Positions 39,914 to 49,726 of a stretch of DNA of 64,000 nt are shown here, piece after piece. The position numbers and the translations under genes are program-made. The notes below the pieces were generated by a model. It had not been told where the DNA came from. It saw nothing but the letters and a program-made list of their open reading frames with translations, and made no database searches. This DNA is from Parasporobacterium paucivorans DSM 15970 (GTDB taxonomy: Bacteria > Bacillota > Clostridia > Lachnospirales > Lachnospiraceae), in contig NZ_FQYT01000003.1 in assembly GCF_900141895.1 (NCBI RefSeq), positions 103,826 to 167,825 of the forward strand, read 5' to 3'. Within the stretch, counting starts at the first letter, position 1. Each line of letters begins with the position of its first letter.

Positions 39914-41107
39914 ATGGCTAAAGCTAAATTTGAGAGATCCAAACCACATTGTAATATTGGAACCATTGGTCACGTAGATCATGGTAAAACAACATTAACA
40001 GCAGCTATTACAAAAACACTGCATCAGAGATTAGGAACAGGTCAGGCTGTTGCTTTTGATATGATCGACAAAGCTCCGGAAGAAAGAGAAAGAGGAATCA
40101 CAATCTCTACAGCTCACGTTGAATATGAGACAACCAAAAGACATTATGCTCATGTTGACTGCCCAGGACATGCCGATTACGTTAAGAACATGATCACCGG
40201 TGCTGCACAGATGGATGGTGCTATCCTGGTTGTTGCTGCAACAGACGGTGTTATGGCTCAGACTAAAGAGCATATCCTTCTGTCCCGTCAGGTAGGCGTT
40301 CCTTATGTTGTTGTATTCATGAACAAATGCGACGCTGTTGATGATGAAGAGCTTCTTGAACTGGTTGAAATGGACATCAGAGATTTACTGAATGACTATG
40401 GATTCCCAGGAGATGATACTCCTGTCATCAAAGGCTCCGCTCTTAAAGCTCTTGAAGATCCTTCAGGAGAATGGGGAGATAAAGTTCTTGAATTAATGGA
40501 CGCTGTTGATTCATGGATTCCAGATCCTGTCAGAGAAACAGACAAACCTTTCCTTATGCCAATTGAGGATGTATTCTCAATCACAGGCCGTGGAACAGTT
40601 GCAACAGGTAGAGTTGAGCGTGGAACACTTCATGTTCAGGAAGAAGTTGAAATCGTTGGTATCCACGAAGAGACTCGTAAAGTTGTTGTTACAGGTATCG
40701 AAATGTTCAGAAAGCTTCTTGATGAAGCCAGAGCAGGCGATAACATCGGAGCACTTTTACGTGGAGTTCAGAGAACAGAAATCGAAAGAGGACAGGTTCT
40801 TTGCAAACCGGGCTCAATCAAATGCCACAAGAAATTCAAAGCTCAGGTTTACGTTCTGACAAAAGATGAAGGTGGACGTCATACTCCTTTCTTCAACAAC
40901 TACAGACCACAGTTCTATTTCAGAACAACTGACGTTACTGGCGTTATCTCTTTACCAGAAGGCACAGAAATGTGTATGCCTGGCGATAACATCGTAATGG
41001 ACATCGAGCTGATTCATCCAATCGCTATGGAGCAGGGCTTAGGCTTCGCTATCCGTGAAGGTGGAAGAACAGTTGGATCAGGAAAAGTTATCGAAATCGT
41101 TGAATAA
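39914..41107 (+). CDS. tuf: Elongation factor Tu
   Basis: Brings aminoacyl-tRNA to the ribosome; 397 aa. G1 [14 protein letters not shown], effector loop [18 protein letters not shown]3 [13 protein letters not shown]4 MNKCD, followed by the barrel domains with [13 protein letters not shown] and [20 protein letters not shown]. The gene follows AAGGAGG and ends in a very strong terminator. Only one copy is seen in this window. Confidence 0.98.
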   Translation: MAKAKFERSKPHCNIGTIGHVDHGKTTLTAAITKTLHQRLGTGQAVAFDMIDKAPEERERGITISTAHVEYETTKRHYAHVDCPGHADYVKNMITGAAQMDGAILVVAATDGVMAQTKEHILLSRQVGVPYVVVFMNKCDAVDDEELLELVEMDIRDLLNDYGFPGDDTPVIKGSALKALEDPSGEWGDKVLELMDAVDSWIPDPVRETDKPFLMPIEDVFSITGRGTVATGRVERGTLHVQEEVEIVGIHEETRKVVVTGIEMFRKLLDEARAGDNIGALLRGVQRTEIERGQVLCKPGSIKCHKKFKAQVYVLTKDEGGRHTPFFNNYRPQFYFRTTDVTGVISLPEGTEMCMPGDNIVMDIELIHPIAMEQGLGFAIREGGRTVGSGKVIEIVE

Positions 41108-41120
41108 TTAAATAGTAATA

Positions 41121-41160
41121 TAAAAAGTGCCGGAAAGCTAAGCTTTCCGGCACTTTTGTA
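41121..41160. terminator. Bidirectional terminator after tuf
   Basis: Arms AAAAGTGCCGGAAAGCT (41123-41139) and AGCTTTCCGGCACTTTT (41141-41157) are perfectly complementary. Runs of A and T on the two sides make it work in both directions; the leftward methyltransferase gene ends at 41162. Confidence 0.9.
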
Positions 41161-41161
41161 T

Positions 41162-42022
41162 TTATCTGCTCCAACGTCCGCTTGCACCGCAAGGGAGAAA
41201 AAGACCATTCCCGGATACGGGGAGTCCGATTTCGGAGGATTTTACCGTACCGCCGAATTTTGAGCGGACTTCTAATTCCAGCATATAAGTGAGGACTGAA
41301 GGGGCAAGTCCCGTTGTATAGGAGTTAATCAGATAGAAAAGGGGATTGTCTGAAAGAATCTGGGCGCAGAGTTTCACAAAATCATAAATGCTGTCCTCTA
41401 TTTTCCAGATTTCCCCCTTGGGACCTCTTCCGTAGGAGGGCGGATCCATGATAACCGCATCATATTTATTGCCGCGGCGGATTTCCCTTTCCACAAACTT
41501 TACGCAGTCATCCACAAGCCATCGTATGGGTGCGTCTCCCAGCCCGGAAGATTTTGCGTTTTCTTTTGCCCACGAGACCATTCCTTTCGAAGCATCCACG
41601 TGGGTGACTTCAGCACCGGCGGCTGCGGCTGCAAGCGTGGCACCTCCGGTGTAGGCAAAAAGATTCAGAACCTTGATCGGTTTATCGGCTTTTTGAATCA
41701 GGCCACTAAACCAGTCCCAGTTCGTGGCCTGTTCTGGGAAAAGCCCTGTATGTTTGAAGCTGAAAGGCTTAAGGTTGAAACGGAGCGTTTTGTATCCTAT
41801 CTGCCATTGTTCAGGAAGATTGAAAAAGTCCCATTCACCGCCTCCCTGCGCGCTTCTGTGATAATGGCCATTTGGCTGTTTCCACAGCTTGTTCTCTCTT
41901 GGCGTGTTCCAGATTACCTGGGGATCCGGCCGTACCAGATGGAAATCACCCCACCTTTCCAGTTTTTCACCGCCCGAAGTATCCAGTACCTCGTAATCCT
42001 TCCATCCGTCAGCTATCCACAT
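41162..42022 (-). CDS. Class I SAM-dependent RNA methyltransferase, RlmI/RlmK-like
   Basis: A 286-aa methyltransferase likely acting on rRNA. SAM motif I is VLNLFAYTGGATLAAAAAGA near residue 118, motif II EVTHVDASKGMVSWAKEN, and motif IV DAVIMDPPSYGRGPKGEIW near 190, the DPPSYGR-x-PKG form of the COG1092 group. It lacks the N-terminal PUA domain of E. coli RlmI and has a short region starting MWIADGWKDYEVLDTSGGEK. The exact target base is unknown. It is leftward, inserted between tuf and the S10 operon, with an extended -10 promoter at 42075-42083 on its own strand. Confidence 0.82.
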   Translation of the reverse strand: MWIADGWKDYEVLDTSGGEKLERWGDFHLVRPDPQVIWNTPRENKLWKQPNGHYHRSAQGGGEWDFFNLPEQWQIGYKTLRFNLKPFSFKHTGLFPEQATNWDWFSGLIQKADKPIKVLNLFAYTGGATLAAAAAGAEVTHVDASKGMVSWAKENAKSSGLGDAPIRWLVDDCVKFVEREIRRGNKYDAVIMDPPSYGRGPKGEIWKIEDSIYDFVKLCAQILSDNPLFYLINSYTTGLAPSVLTYMLELEVRSKFGGTVKSSEIGLPVSGNGLFLPCGASGRWSR

Positions 42023-42060
42023 ATATTATTCCATTCCTTCCATATAAATGATACCAGTTA

Positions 42061-42081
42061 ATATAATTGTGGCAATTATAT
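42061..42081. repeat. Perfect inverted repeat at the methyltransferase promoter
   Basis: Arms ATATAATTG and CAATTATAT flank TGG. On the minus strand the right arm includes the -10 (TGATATAAT) of the methyltransferase gene, so a protein binding here would cover the start of transcription. Confidence 0.5.
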
Positions 42082-42272
42082 CATAAATGCAATGAATGTA
42101 ACAGTGGATTATGGGACATGGCGGTCTTGTCCTTAATGGGATTTCCCGAAATTAAAATTAAAACTTGTCTAGTGTCTGAAACTCATGTATTATGTATTTA
42201 CGTAAAACTTTGGATGATATGGTTCATGCTGTGGGTGGAGATAAAGTTTTTTGACAAAAAAAGAAAAAACAC

Positions 42273-42301
42273 TTGCAATTTGAAATCTACTAATATATAC
42301 T
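42273..42301 (+). promoter_or_regulatory. Promoter of the S10-spc-alpha cluster
   Basis: TTGCAA (42273-42278) and TATACT (42296-42301), spacer 17 bp. A TTGACA at 42251 has no suitably placed -10. Transcription would start near 42308. Confidence 0.65.
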
Positions 42302-42307
42302 AGTAAA

Positions 42308-42574
42308 GCTGTGACATAGATAGCTATGATACGAGAGGTTGCTGCATGCAAATGGCAGGTTTTCCGTGGAGCGAATGTCATGTTAGGAAACTGGCGACAA
42401 GTCACTGTACAAAGATACTGGTCCGTCATCGGGACGGAAACGACGTGTAGGTTTGCAAGAAGTGCTTATGCACATGCTATTTATTGGCAAGTTTGCGACA
42501 CACACGGAAGAGTGTACAGTCACCACTTGTCGTACTGTAAAGTTATATAGTGCGAAAAGGAGGCGGCTTTTTTT
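42308..42574 (+). ncRNA. Structured leader of the S10 operon
   Basis: About 265 nt upstream of rpsJ without a gene. CGACAAGT (42395-42402) and ACTGTAC (42404-42410) pair with GTACAGT (42514-42520) and ACTTGTCG (42525-42532), closing a 138-nt structured region. Inside it a hairpin GTCC-GTCATC-GGGAC is visible. The place and form suggest an autoregulatory ribosomal protein leader (L4 controls S10 operons in some bacteria). I cannot assign it to a named family. The region 42082-42250 before the promoter shows nothing recognisable. Confidence 0.6.
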
Positions 42575-42892
42575 ATGGCAAGTCAAGTAATGAGAATCAC
42601 GTTGAAGGCATATGATCACAAATTAATAGATCAGTCAGCCGGAAAAATCATTGATACGGTGAAGAAAACCGGATCACAGGTAAGCGGACCAATTCCGTTG
42701 CCAACTAAGAGAGAAGTAGTAACTATTCTTAGAGCTGTACACAAGTACAAAGATTCAAGAGAGCAGTTCGAACAAAGAACTCACAAAAGACTTATCGATA
42801 TCATTGCACCAACACAGAAGACAGTAGATGCACTGTCCAAGCTGGAAATGCCAGCAGGTGTTTATATTGATATCAAAATGAAAACGAAATAA
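42575..42892 (+). CDS. rpsJ: 30S ribosomal protein S10
   Basis: Small-subunit protein, also the NusE antitermination factor. 105 aa: [20 protein letters not shown], then [20 protein letters not shown] with the loop that touches the A-site region, and the end [20 protein letters not shown]. The AGGAGGCGG ribosome binding site lies after the structured leader. It opens the S10 operon. Confidence 0.97.
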   Translation: MASQVMRITLKAYDHKLIDQSAGKIIDTVKKTGSQVSGPIPLPTKREVVTILRAVHKYKDSREQFEQRTHKRLIDIIAPTQKTVDALSKLEMPAGVYIDIKMKTK

Positions 42893-42981
42893 TCCTGAAG
42901 GGCTTAATATATACGGTATATTAACTGTTCTAGGATGAACATGCATCAGCGTGTTCCGCTGTAGATTAACAGGAGGTAATG

Positions 42982-43617
42982 ATGAAGAGAGCAATTTTAG
43001 CAACAAAAATCGGCATGACACAGATCTTTGATGACGCTGGTATACTTACACCAGTCACTGTGCTTCAGGCTGGACCATGTGTTGTAACACAGGTTAAAAC
43101 AATGGAAAAAGACGGATACAGTGCCATCCAGGTCGGTTATTCCGATATCAGGGCGAAACTGGTAAACAAGCCGGAAAAAGGCGTGTATGAGAAAGCCGGC
43201 ATTTCCTATAAGAGATTCCTGAGAGAATTCAGACTCGAAAATGCTGAGGAATATTCTGTAAAAGATGAAATCAAAGCAGACGTTTTTGCTGCAGGCGACA
43301 AAGTGGATGCAAGCGCTGTATCCAAGGGAAAAGGATTCCAGGGCGCAATCAAGAGACATAATCAGTCCAGAGGACCTATGGCTCACGGCTCTAAGTTCCA
43401 TCGTCATGCAGGTTCCAACGGTGCCGCAACCAACCCTGGTAAAGTTTTCAAAGGAAAGAAAATGCCAGGACACATGGGAGCAAAAAGGATTACCGTTCAG
43501 AATCTTGAAATTATCAGAGTTGACGCAGAGAACAATCTGCTTTTAGTTAAAGGTGCGGTTCCGGGACCTAGAAAATCAATGGTCACAATCCGCGAATCAG
43601 TTAAAACATCTAAATAG
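42982..43617 (+). CDS. rplC: 50S ribosomal protein L3
   Basis: Early assembly protein reaching toward the peptidyl transferase centre, 211 aa. [20 protein letters not shown] at the start; [20 protein letters not shown] near residue 115 and [18 protein letters not shown] are the conserved loop. Two ATGs at 42979 and 42982 are adjacent; the second has better spacing to AGGAGG. The 86-nt gap after rpsJ holds a small hairpin (GAACATGC with GCGTGTTC). Confidence 0.96.
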   Translation: MKRAILATKIGMTQIFDDAGILTPVTVLQAGPCVVTQVKTMEKDGYSAIQVGYSDIRAKLVNKPEKGVYEKAGISYKRFLREFRLENAEEYSVKDEIKADVFAAGDKVDASAVSKGKGFQGAIKRHNQSRGPMAHGSKFHRHAGSNGAATNPGKVFKGKKMPGHMGAKRITVQNLEIIRVDAENNLLLVKGAVPGPRKSMVTIRESVKTSK

Positions 43618-43645
43618 TTTTTTGTAAGAAAGGAGGAACACACAG

Positions 43646-44266
43646 ATGTCAAAAGTATCTGTTTATAATATGGAAGGCACACAGGTTGGAGAGATTGAAC
43701 TCAACGAAGCTGTATTTGGTGTCAAAGTAAATGAACATTTAGTGCATGAAGCAGTGGTCAGCCAGCTTGCAAACAACCGTCAGGGCACACAAAGTGCCAA
43801 GACACGTTCAGATGTAAGAGGCGGCGGAAGAAAACCATGGAAGCAGAAGGGGACCGGTCATGCAAGACAGGGTTCAACGAGAGCTCCACAGTGGAAAGGC
43901 GGCGGCGTTGTATTTGCACCGAAGCCAAGAGACTACACAATCAGATTGAACAAAAAGGAAAAAAGGATTGCTCTTAAATCGGCCCTTACTTCCAGAGTAG
44001 CTGCGAATAAATTCATTGTTATTGATGAATTCAAATTTGAAGGAATCAAAACAAAGAGACTGGTAGAGGTTATGGATAACCTTAAAATCTCAAAAGCTCT
44101 TCTGGTTTTGAATGAAAACGATAAAAATGTAATTTTATCAGCAAGAAACGTTCCACAGATCAAGACGGCACTTACAAATACGATCAACGTATATGATATC
44201 CTCAAATACGACACAATCGTTATTGACAAGGCAGCCGTTGCAACAATTGAGGAGGTGTATGCATAA
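43646..44266 (+). CDS. rplD: 50S ribosomal protein L4
   Basis: Lines the exit tunnel and is the usual autoregulator of S10 operons, 206 aa. [20 protein letters not shown], then [20 protein letters not shown] followed by [20 protein letters not shown], the tunnel loop where macrolide mutations arise. The ribosome binding site is AAAGGAGG. The stop TAA shares its last A with the start codon of rplW. Confidence 0.96.
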   Translation: MSKVSVYNMEGTQVGEIELNEAVFGVKVNEHLVHEAVVSQLANNRQGTQSAKTRSDVRGGGRKPWKQKGTGHARQGSTRAPQWKGGGVVFAPKPRDYTIRLNKKEKRIALKSALTSRVAANKFIVIDEFKFEGIKTKRLVEVMDNLKISKALLVLNENDKNVILSARNVPQIKTALTNTINVYDILKYDTIVIDKAAVATIEEVYA

Positions 44267-44565
44267 TGGCAAGTTTACAGTATTATGATGTGATCCTCAA
44301 ACCGGTAATCACAGAAAAAAGCATGGACGCAATGACAAGCAAAAAATATACATTTCTTGTACATACCGCCGCAACAAAATTTCAGATAAAAGAAGCAGTT
44401 GAAAAAATGTTCGCTGGTACAAAAGTCAAGAGTGTCCACACAATGAACTTAGACGGAAAAAAGAAAAGAAGAGGAACGACTGTCGGAAGAACAGCTAAGA
44501 CTAAGAAAGCTATCATCCAGCTGACACAGGAAAGCAAAGACATCGAAATCTTCGAAGGACTTTAA
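44266..44565 (+). CDS. rplW: 50S ribosomal protein L23
   Basis: Protein at the tunnel exit, docking site for trigger factor and SRP. 99 aa: YYDVILKPVITEKSMDAMTS, KKYTFLVHTAATKFQIKEAV and the loop TMNLDGKKKRRGTTVGRTAK. The start overlaps the rplD stop (TAATG), so the two are coupled. Confidence 0.96.
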   Translation: MASLQYYDVILKPVITEKSMDAMTSKKYTFLVHTAATKFQIKEAVEKMFAGTKVKSVHTMNLDGKKKRRGTTVGRTAKTKKAIIQLTQESKDIEIFEGL

Positions 44566-44631
44566 TACAGGTCCTAACTATACGCAGTAAAGCGTGATAA
44601 TAAACATTAGTTGTTGAAAGGAGTCACCAAA

Positions 44632-45474
44632 ATGGGAATTAAAAAGTACAACCCATATACACCTTCCAGAAGAGCTATGACCAGCCTGGATAACAAAGAT
44701 ATCACCAAAAAAACTCCAGAAAAGTCTTTGCTGGTTTCTTTAAATAAAAACGCAGGTCGTAATAATCAGGGTAAAATAACAGTAAGACACCGCGGAGGCG
44801 GATCTAGAAGAAAATATAGGATCATCGACTTCAAGAGAAGAAAAGACGATGTGCCTGCAAAGGTTATCGGTATCGAATATGATCCAAACAGAACAGCTAA
44901 CATCGCGTTAATCGCTTATGCAGATGGTGAAAAGGCATATATCCTTGCACCAAACGGATTAACAGATGGAATGACGGTAATGAACGGTGAAAAAGCTGAG
45001 ATCAAAGTGGGCAACTGCCTTCCTCTCGGAAATATACCAGTAGGTACCGAAATCCACAACATCGAGCTTTATCCAGGCAAAGGCGGCCAGCTTGTCCGTT
45101 CAGCAGGAAACAGCGCTCAGCTGATGGCTAAAGAAGGTAAGTACGCAACACTCAGACTTCCTTCAGGCGAGATGAGAATGGTCCCAATCTTATGCAGAGC
45201 TACCATTGGCAAGATCGGAAACATTGAGCATGATCTTGTAAATATCGGTAAAGCCGGACGTAAGAGAAACATGGGTATCAGACCAACAGTTCGTGGTTCC
45301 GTCATGAATCCTAACGATCATCCACACGGTGGTGGTGAAGGAAGAACTGGTATCGGACGTCCCGGTCCAAGTACTCCTTGGGGCAAACCAGCTCTTGGAT
45401 ATAAGACAAGAAAGAAAAACAAACATTCTAACAAGATGATCGTAAGAAGAAGAGACGGAAAGAATATGAAATAA
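44632..45474 (+). CDS. rplB: 50S ribosomal protein L2
   Basis: Peptidyl-transferase-proximal assembly protein, 280 aa. [40 protein letters not shown] and the signature [20 protein letters not shown] with the conserved His near residue 230. The ATG at 44632 lies after AAAGGAG; the frame is open upstream to 44611 through the ribosome binding site. Confidence 0.97.
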   Translation: MGIKKYNPYTPSRRAMTSLDNKDITKKTPEKSLLVSLNKNAGRNNQGKITVRHRGGGSRRKYRIIDFKRRKDDVPAKVIGIEYDPNRTANIALIAYADGEKAYILAPNGLTDGMTVMNGEKAEIKVGNCLPLGNIPVGTEIHNIELYPGKGGQLVRSAGNSAQLMAKEGKYATLRLPSGEMRMVPILCRATIGKIGNIEHDLVNIGKAGRKRNMGIRPTVRGSVMNPNDHPHGGGEGRTGIGRPGPSTPWGKPALGYKTRKKNKHSNKMIVRRRDGKNMK

Positions 45475-45488
45475 GGAGGTAAATACCT

Positions 45489-45770
45489 ATGTCAAGGTCG
45501 CTTAAAAAGGGTCCATTTGCAGATGTGAGTCTGCTTAAAAAGATAGATGCAATGAACGAATCAGGACAAAAACAGGTTATCAAGACCTGGTCACGCCGTT
45601 CAACAATTTTTCCATCAATGATGGGATTTACCATCGCAGTACATGACGGAAGAAGACATGTTCCGGTTTACGTAACAGAAGATATGGTTGGACATAAACT
45701 GGGTGAGTTTGTGGCCACAAGAACATATAGAGGACATGGAAAAGACGAAAAGAAGAGCAAGTCTCGTTAA
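45489..45770 (+). CDS. rpsS: 30S ribosomal protein S19
   Basis: Head protein of the small subunit, 93 aa. [20 protein letters not shown], then [20 protein letters not shown] and [20 protein letters not shown]. It follows rplB by 14 nt with AAGGAGG. Confidence 0.97.
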   Translation: MSRSLKKGPFADVSLLKKIDAMNESGQKQVIKTWSRRSTIFPSMMGFTIAVHDGRRHVPVYVTEDMVGHKLGEFVATRTYRGHGKDEKKSKSR

Positions 45771-45798
45771 ACTATGAGTTTGAAAGGAGGTTTAATCC

Positions 45799-46185
45799 AT
45801 GGCAAAAGGACATAGAAGTCAGATAAAAAGAGAGAGAAATGCAAATAAAGATCTCAGACCATCAGCAAAGTTATCATATGCAAGAGTGTCTGTTCAGAAA
45901 GCATGTTTCGTATTAGATGCCATCAGAGGCAAAGATGTGCAGACTGCAGTTGGAATCCTGGCATACAACCCTAGATATGCATCTGCTTTAGTAGAGAAGT
46001 TATTGAAATCAGCCATCGCAAATGCTGAGAACAATAATGGAATGAAAGCGGACAATCTTTATATCGAAGAGTGTTTTGCAAACAAAGGACCAACAATGAA
46101 AAGAGTTAAACCCAGAGCGCAGGGAAGGGCTTACAGAATTGAGAAAAGAATGAGCCATATCACTGTAGTGCTTAATGAGAGATAA
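45799..46185 (+). CDS. rplV: 50S ribosomal protein L22
   Basis: Tunnel-wall protein, 128 aa. The body begins [20 protein letters not shown]; the C-terminal beta-hairpin [20 protein letters not shown] reaches the tunnel and is a macrolide resistance site. The N-terminus carries a basic extension ([20 protein letters not shown]). AAAGGAGG precedes the ATG. Confidence 0.96.
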   Translation: MAKGHRSQIKRERNANKDLRPSAKLSYARVSVQKACFVLDAIRGKDVQTAVGILAYNPRYASALVEKLLKSAIANAENNNGMKADNLYIEECFANKGPTMKRVKPRAQGRAYRIEKRMSHITVVLNER

Positions 46186-46196
46186 GGAGGGCAATA

Positions 46197-46853
46197 ATGG
46201 GACAGAAAGTTAATCCTCATGGCTTAAGGGTCGGCATTATCAAGGACTGGGATTCGAAATGGTATGCAGAGAAGGACTTTGCAGACAATCTCGTTGAAGA
46301 CCATGTAATTAGAAAGTACCTTAAGTCCAGATTATATAATTCAGGTGTTTCAAAGATTGAAATTGAAAGAGCATCAGACAGATTAAAAGTAATCGTCTTT
46401 ACGGCTAAACCCGGTGTAATTATCGGAAAAGGCGGAACTGAAATCGAGAAAGTTAAAAAAGAAGTTCAGAAACTGACTGATAAAAAACTTGTTATCGATA
46501 TCAAGGAAGTTAAAAGACCAGAAAAAGACGCACAGCTTGTAGCAGAAAACATTGCCCAGCAGCTTGAAAATCGTGTATCTTTCAGAAGAGCCATGAAATC
46601 AGCAATGTCCAGAAGCCTTAAAGCAGGATCAAAGGGAATCAAAACAGCCGTAGCAGGCCGTTTAGGAGGAGCAGATATGGCTCGTACTGAGTTCTACAGT
46701 GAAGGAACCATTCCACTGCAGACACTGCGCGCAGATATCGACTATGGTTTTGCCGAAGCAGATACTACCTTTGGAAAATTAGGAATCAAAGTCTGGATAT
46801 ATAAAGGTGAAATACTTCCAACTAAAGGCAATAGGGAAGGGAGCGATAAATAA
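46197..46853 (+). CDS. rpsC: 30S ribosomal protein S3
   Basis: mRNA-entry protein with helicase function, 218 aa. [20 protein letters not shown] at the start, KH loop [18 protein letters not shown] near residue 75 and the C-terminal [27 protein letters not shown] lies at the end of rplV. Its stop overlaps the rplP start (TAATG). Confidence 0.97.
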   Translation: MGQKVNPHGLRVGIIKDWDSKWYAEKDFADNLVEDHVIRKYLKSRLYNSGVSKIEIERASDRLKVIVFTAKPGVIIGKGGTEIEKVKKEVQKLTDKKLVIDIKEVKRPEKDAQLVAENIAQQLENRVSFRRAMKSAMSRSLKAGSKGIKTAVAGRLGGADMARTEFYSEGTIPLQTLRADIDYGFAEADTTFGKLGIKVWIYKGEILPTKGNREGSDK

Positions 46854-47290
46854 TGTTAATGCCAAAAAGAGTAAAACGTCGTAAGCAGTTCCGTGGATCT
46901 ATGGCCGGAAAAGCAACAAGAGGCAATAAAATCTCACATGGTGAATTCGGTATTGTCGCTATGGAACCGGCGTGGATCAAATCCAATCAGATAGAAGCAG
47001 CCCGTGTAGCTATGACCCGTTACATCAAACGTGGTGGCCAGGTATGGATTAAAATCTTCCCTGACAAGCCAGTAACTACAAAACCAGCTGAGACACGTAT
47101 GGGTTCAGGTAAAGGTTCTTTGGAATATTGGGTAGCAGTAGCAAAACCAGGACGTGTCCTGTTTGAAATAGCCGGAGTACCTGAGGAGACAGCAAGAGAG
47201 GCATTGCGTCTTGCGTCACACAAATTACCACTGAAATGCAAAATCGTTTCTCGTGCAGACTTAGAAGGCGGTGATAACAGTGAAAATTAA
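46853..47290 (+). CDS. rplP: 50S ribosomal protein L16
   Basis: Organises the tRNA path in the large subunit, 145 aa. [40 protein letters not shown] and the conserved [20 protein letters not shown] with the Arg that contacts A-site tRNA. An internal ATG at 46859 would drop two residues. The 3' end overlaps rpmC by 11 nt. Confidence 0.96.
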   Translation: MLMPKRVKRRKQFRGSMAGKATRGNKISHGEFGIVAMEPAWIKSNQIEAARVAMTRYIKRGGQVWIKIFPDKPVTTKPAETRMGSGKGSLEYWVAVAKPGRVLFEIAGVPEETAREALRLASHKLPLKCKIVSRADLEGGDNSEN

Positions 47291-47489
47291 TAAATATGTA
47301 GAAGATTTAATGACAAAATCAGCTACAGAGTTAAACGAAGAATTAGTAGCTGCTAAAAAGGAACTTTTTAACCTAAGGTTTCAGAACGCAACAAATCAAT
47401 TAGACAACACTAGCAGGATTAAAGAAGTCAGAAAAAACATCGCAAGAGTTCAGACTTTGATAACACAAAAAGCTAATGCTGCAGAATAA
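47280..47489 (+). CDS. rpmC: 50S ribosomal protein L29
   Basis: Small two-helix protein by the tunnel exit, 69 aa: [20 protein letters not shown] followed by [20 protein letters not shown] and the end [11 protein letters not shown]. The GTG at 47280 is preferred because it matches the usual M-K-I-N start; a GTG at 47271 lies in the ribosome-binding GGCGGTG stretch. Confidence 0.94.
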   Translation: MKINKYVEDLMTKSATELNEELVAAKKELFNLRFQNATNQLDNTSRIKEVRKNIARVQTLITQKANAAE

Positions 47490-47512
47490 TCCTATAGGAA
47501 GGAGGAATTGTT

Positions 47513-47767
47513 GTGGAAAGAAATATGAGAAAATCCCGTACCGGTACGGTAGTGAGCAATAAAATGGATAAAACCGTTGTTGTCTTGGTTGAGGATCACG
47601 TTCAGCATCCTTTATATAAAAAGATCATGAAGAGATCTTCCAAGCTTAAAGTTCATGATGAAAAAAATGAATGCGGCATCGGCGATAAAGTCAAAATAAT
47701 GGAGACAAGACCTTTATCTAAAGATAAAAGATGGAGACTTATTGAAATAATCGAAAAGGCAAAATAG
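47513..47767 (+). CDS. rpsQ: 30S ribosomal protein S17
   Basis: Primary 16S rRNA-binding OB-fold protein, 84 aa. [39 protein letters not shown] and [20 protein letters not shown]. The start is GTG at 47513 after AAGGAGGAA. Confidence 0.95.
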   Translation: MERNMRKSRTGTVVSNKMDKTVVVLVEDHVQHPLYKKIMKRSSKLKVHDEKNECGIGDKVKIMETRPLSKDKRWRLIEIIEKAK

Positions 47768-47784
47768 TAGGAAGGAGTATTATT

Positions 47785-48153
47785 ATGATCCAACAGGAAA
47801 GCAGACTTAGAGTTGCTGATAACACCGGCGCCAAAGAAATCCTTTGTATCAGAGTATTGGGAGGTTCTACTAGAAGATATGCCAATATTGGTGATATAAT
47901 CGTTGCCACTGTTAAAGATGCAACACCAGGCGGTGTTGTCAAAAAAGGCGATGTTGTTAAGGCGGTTGTCGTACGTACAGTAAAAGGCGCACGTCGTAAG
48001 GACGGCTCGTACATTAAATTTGACGAGAATGCTGCCGTAATCATTAAAGATGATATGAATCCAAAAGGAACCCGTATCTTTGGGCCGGTAGCCAGAGAGC
48101 TAAGAGAAAAGCAATTTATGAAAATTGTTTCATTAGCACCGGAAGTACTGTAG
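47785..48153 (+). CDS. rplN: 50S ribosomal protein L14
   Basis: Subunit-interface protein, 122 aa. [40 protein letters not shown] and the C-terminal [20 protein letters not shown]. It has GGAAGGAG before its ATG and opens what is the spc operon in other bacteria; no separate promoter is evident here. Confidence 0.97.
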   Translation: MIQQESRLRVADNTGAKEILCIRVLGGSTRRYANIGDIIVATVKDATPGGVVKKGDVVKAVVVRTVKGARRKDGSYIKFDENAAVIIKDDMNPKGTRIFGPVARELREKQFMKIVSLAPEVL

Positions 48154-48166
48154 GGAGGTGTAGATA

Positions 48167-48475
48167 ATGGCAAGTAAAATTAATAAAGGCGACCTGGTAA
48201 AGGTAATCGCCGGTAAAGATAAAGATAAAGAAGGCAAAATCATAGAGATTAACAGAAAGAAGAACACTGTTCTTGTGGAAGGAATCAACATGATGACAAA
48301 ACATTCAAAACCAAGTGCTACAAATCAGGCAGGCGGTATCATCAATCAGGAAGGCCCTCTTGATATTTCCAACGTAATGTACATTTACAAAGGAAAACCT
48401 ACAAGAATAGGATTTACCGTGAAAGATGGCAAAAAAGTACGCGTTGCGAAATCAACTGGCGATGTGATTGATTAA
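48167..48475 (+). CDS. rplX: 50S ribosomal protein L24
   Basis: Assembly initiator, 102 aa, with a KOW motif: INKGDLVKVIAGKDKDKEGK. GINMMTKHSKPSATNQAGGI and the strand YKGKPTRIGFTVKDGKKVRV follow. GGGAGGTG precedes the ATG. Confidence 0.96.
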   Translation: MASKINKGDLVKVIAGKDKDKEGKIIEINRKKNTVLVEGINMMTKHSKPSATNQAGGIINQEGPLDISNVMYIYKGKPTRIGFTVKDGKKVRVAKSTGDVID

Positions 48476-48498
48476 TTTAGGAGAGGAGGCCCATAAAG

Positions 48499-49041
48499 TT
48501 GAGCAGACTTAGAGAAACTTACAATAATGAAGTTGTAAATGCAATGATAAATAAATTCGGCTACAAGAATGAAATGCAGGTTCCAAAGATCAACAAGATC
48601 GTTATCAACATGGGAGTTGGCGAGGCAAAAGACAATGCAAAGGTATTGGACTCAGCTGTTAAGGACATGTCAATCATTGCTGGTCAGAAACCTGTTATAA
48701 CAAAGGCTAAAAATTCAATTGCAAACTTTAAACTCAGAGAAGGCGTGCCAATCGGATGCAAAGTAACACTCAGAGGCGAGAAGATGTATGAGTTCCTGGA
48801 TCGTTTAGTAAACCTGGCACTTCCACGTGTTCGTGACTTCAGGGGTGTAAATCCGAATTCTTTTGACGGAAGAGGAAATTACGCACTTGGAATTAAAGAA
48901 CAGTTGATTTTCCCTGAAATTGAATATGATAAAATCGATAAAACAAGAGGCATGGACATTATCATTGTCACAACTGCAAATACAGATGAAGAAGCCCGTG
49001 AATTATTGACATTATTCAATATGCCGTTTCAGAAACAATAA
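48499..49041 (+). CDS. rplE: 50S ribosomal protein L5
   Basis: Binds 5S rRNA at the central protuberance, 180 aa. [40 protein letters not shown] and [20 protein letters not shown] are conserved. It starts with TTG at 48499 after GAGAGGAGG. Confidence 0.96.
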   Translation: MSRLRETYNNEVVNAMINKFGYKNEMQVPKINKIVINMGVGEAKDNAKVLDSAVKDMSIIAGQKPVITKAKNSIANFKLREGVPIGCKVTLRGEKMYEFLDRLVNLALPRVRDFRGVNPNSFDGRGNYALGIKEQLIFPEIEYDKIDKTRGMDIIIVTTANTDEEARELLTLFNMPFQKQ

Positions 49042-49054
49042 AGGAGGCAATTAG

Positions 49055-49240
49055 ATGGCAAAGACCGCTATGAAAATAAAACAGCAGCGCAAAGCTAAGT
49101 TTTCCACTCAGGAATACACTCGCTGCAGAATATGTGGAAGACCACATGCTTATTTAAGAAAATACGGAATCTGCAGAATATGTTTCCGTGAATTAGCATA
49201 TAAAGGACAAATACCAGGAGTCAGAAAAGCAAGCTGGTAG
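49055..49240 (+). CDS. rpsZ: 30S ribosomal protein S14, zinc-binding type Z
   Basis: Head protein of the small subunit, 61 aa. Two CxxC pairs ([20 protein letters not shown]) mark the zinc-dependent short form usual in Firmicutes. The end [13 protein letters not shown] is invariant. AAGGAGG lies before the ATG. Confidence 0.97.
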   Translation: MAKTAMKIKQQRKAKFSTQEYTRCRICGRPHAYLRKYGICRICFRELAYKGQIPGVRKASW

Positions 49241-49250
49241 GTGGAACATT

Positions 49251-49274
49251 CGGAAAACAGCCAGAAGTTTTCCA
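49251..49274 (+). promoter_or_regulatory. Hairpin before rpsH
   Basis: GGAAAAC (49252-49258) and GTTTTCC (49267-49273) form a perfect 7-bp stem in the 55-nt gap between rpsZ and rpsH. It has no U-run. It may modulate translation of rpsH. Confidence 0.45.
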
Positions 49275-49295
49275 GATTTAAAGGAGGAAAAATAA

Positions 49296-49697
49296 ATGAC
49301 TATGAGTGATCCAATCGCAGATATGCTTACAAGAATTCGTAACGCAAATACTGCTAAACACGACACTGTGGATATCCCATTATCAAAGATGAAATTAGCT
49401 ATAGCTGAGATCCTTTTTAAGGAAGGCTATATCAAAAAATATGAAGTAGTCCAGGACGGAAATTTTCAGAATATCCACGTAACCCTCAAGTACGGTAAAG
49501 ACAAGAATGAAAAAATCATTACCGGCCTCAAGAGAATATCAAAACCAGGACTTCGTGTATATGCTAACAAAGATGAGCTTCCAAGAGTTCTCGGAGGACT
49601 CGGAATAGCTATTATTTCAACGAATAGTGGAGTTGTAACTGATAAAGTAGCTAGAAAGCTGAACGTAGGCGGAGAAGTATTAGCGTTTGTTTGGTAA
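49296..49697 (+). CDS. rpsH: 30S ribosomal protein S8
   Basis: Binds helix 21 of 16S rRNA and is the spc operon repressor in Escherichia coli. 133 aa: [20 protein letters not shown], then [20 protein letters not shown] and the C-terminal [12 protein letters not shown] 49296 has good spacing to AAGGAGG; an ATG at 49302 is also in frame. Confidence 0.96.
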   Translation: MTMSDPIADMLTRIRNANTAKHDTVDIPLSKMKLAIAEILFKEGYIKKYEVVQDGNFQNIHVTLKYGKDKNEKIITGLKRISKPGLRVYANKDELPRVLGGLGIAIISTNSGVVTDKVARKLNVGGEVLAFVW

Positions 49698-49726
49698 AAT
49701 AACCAGATTATTAAGGAGGTAACGGC

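Noticed and set aside
42251..42256. TTGACA as the -35 of the S10 promoter
   Set aside because: No -10-like sequence at 16-18 bp; the TTGCAA at 42273 with TATACT at 17 bp fits better.
42067..42550. Two short open frames in the gap before the S10 operon (42067-42303 and 42326-42550)
   Set aside because: No ribosome binding site, odd composition (many Cys, Trp and His), and the second overlaps the structured leader. They look like chance frames.
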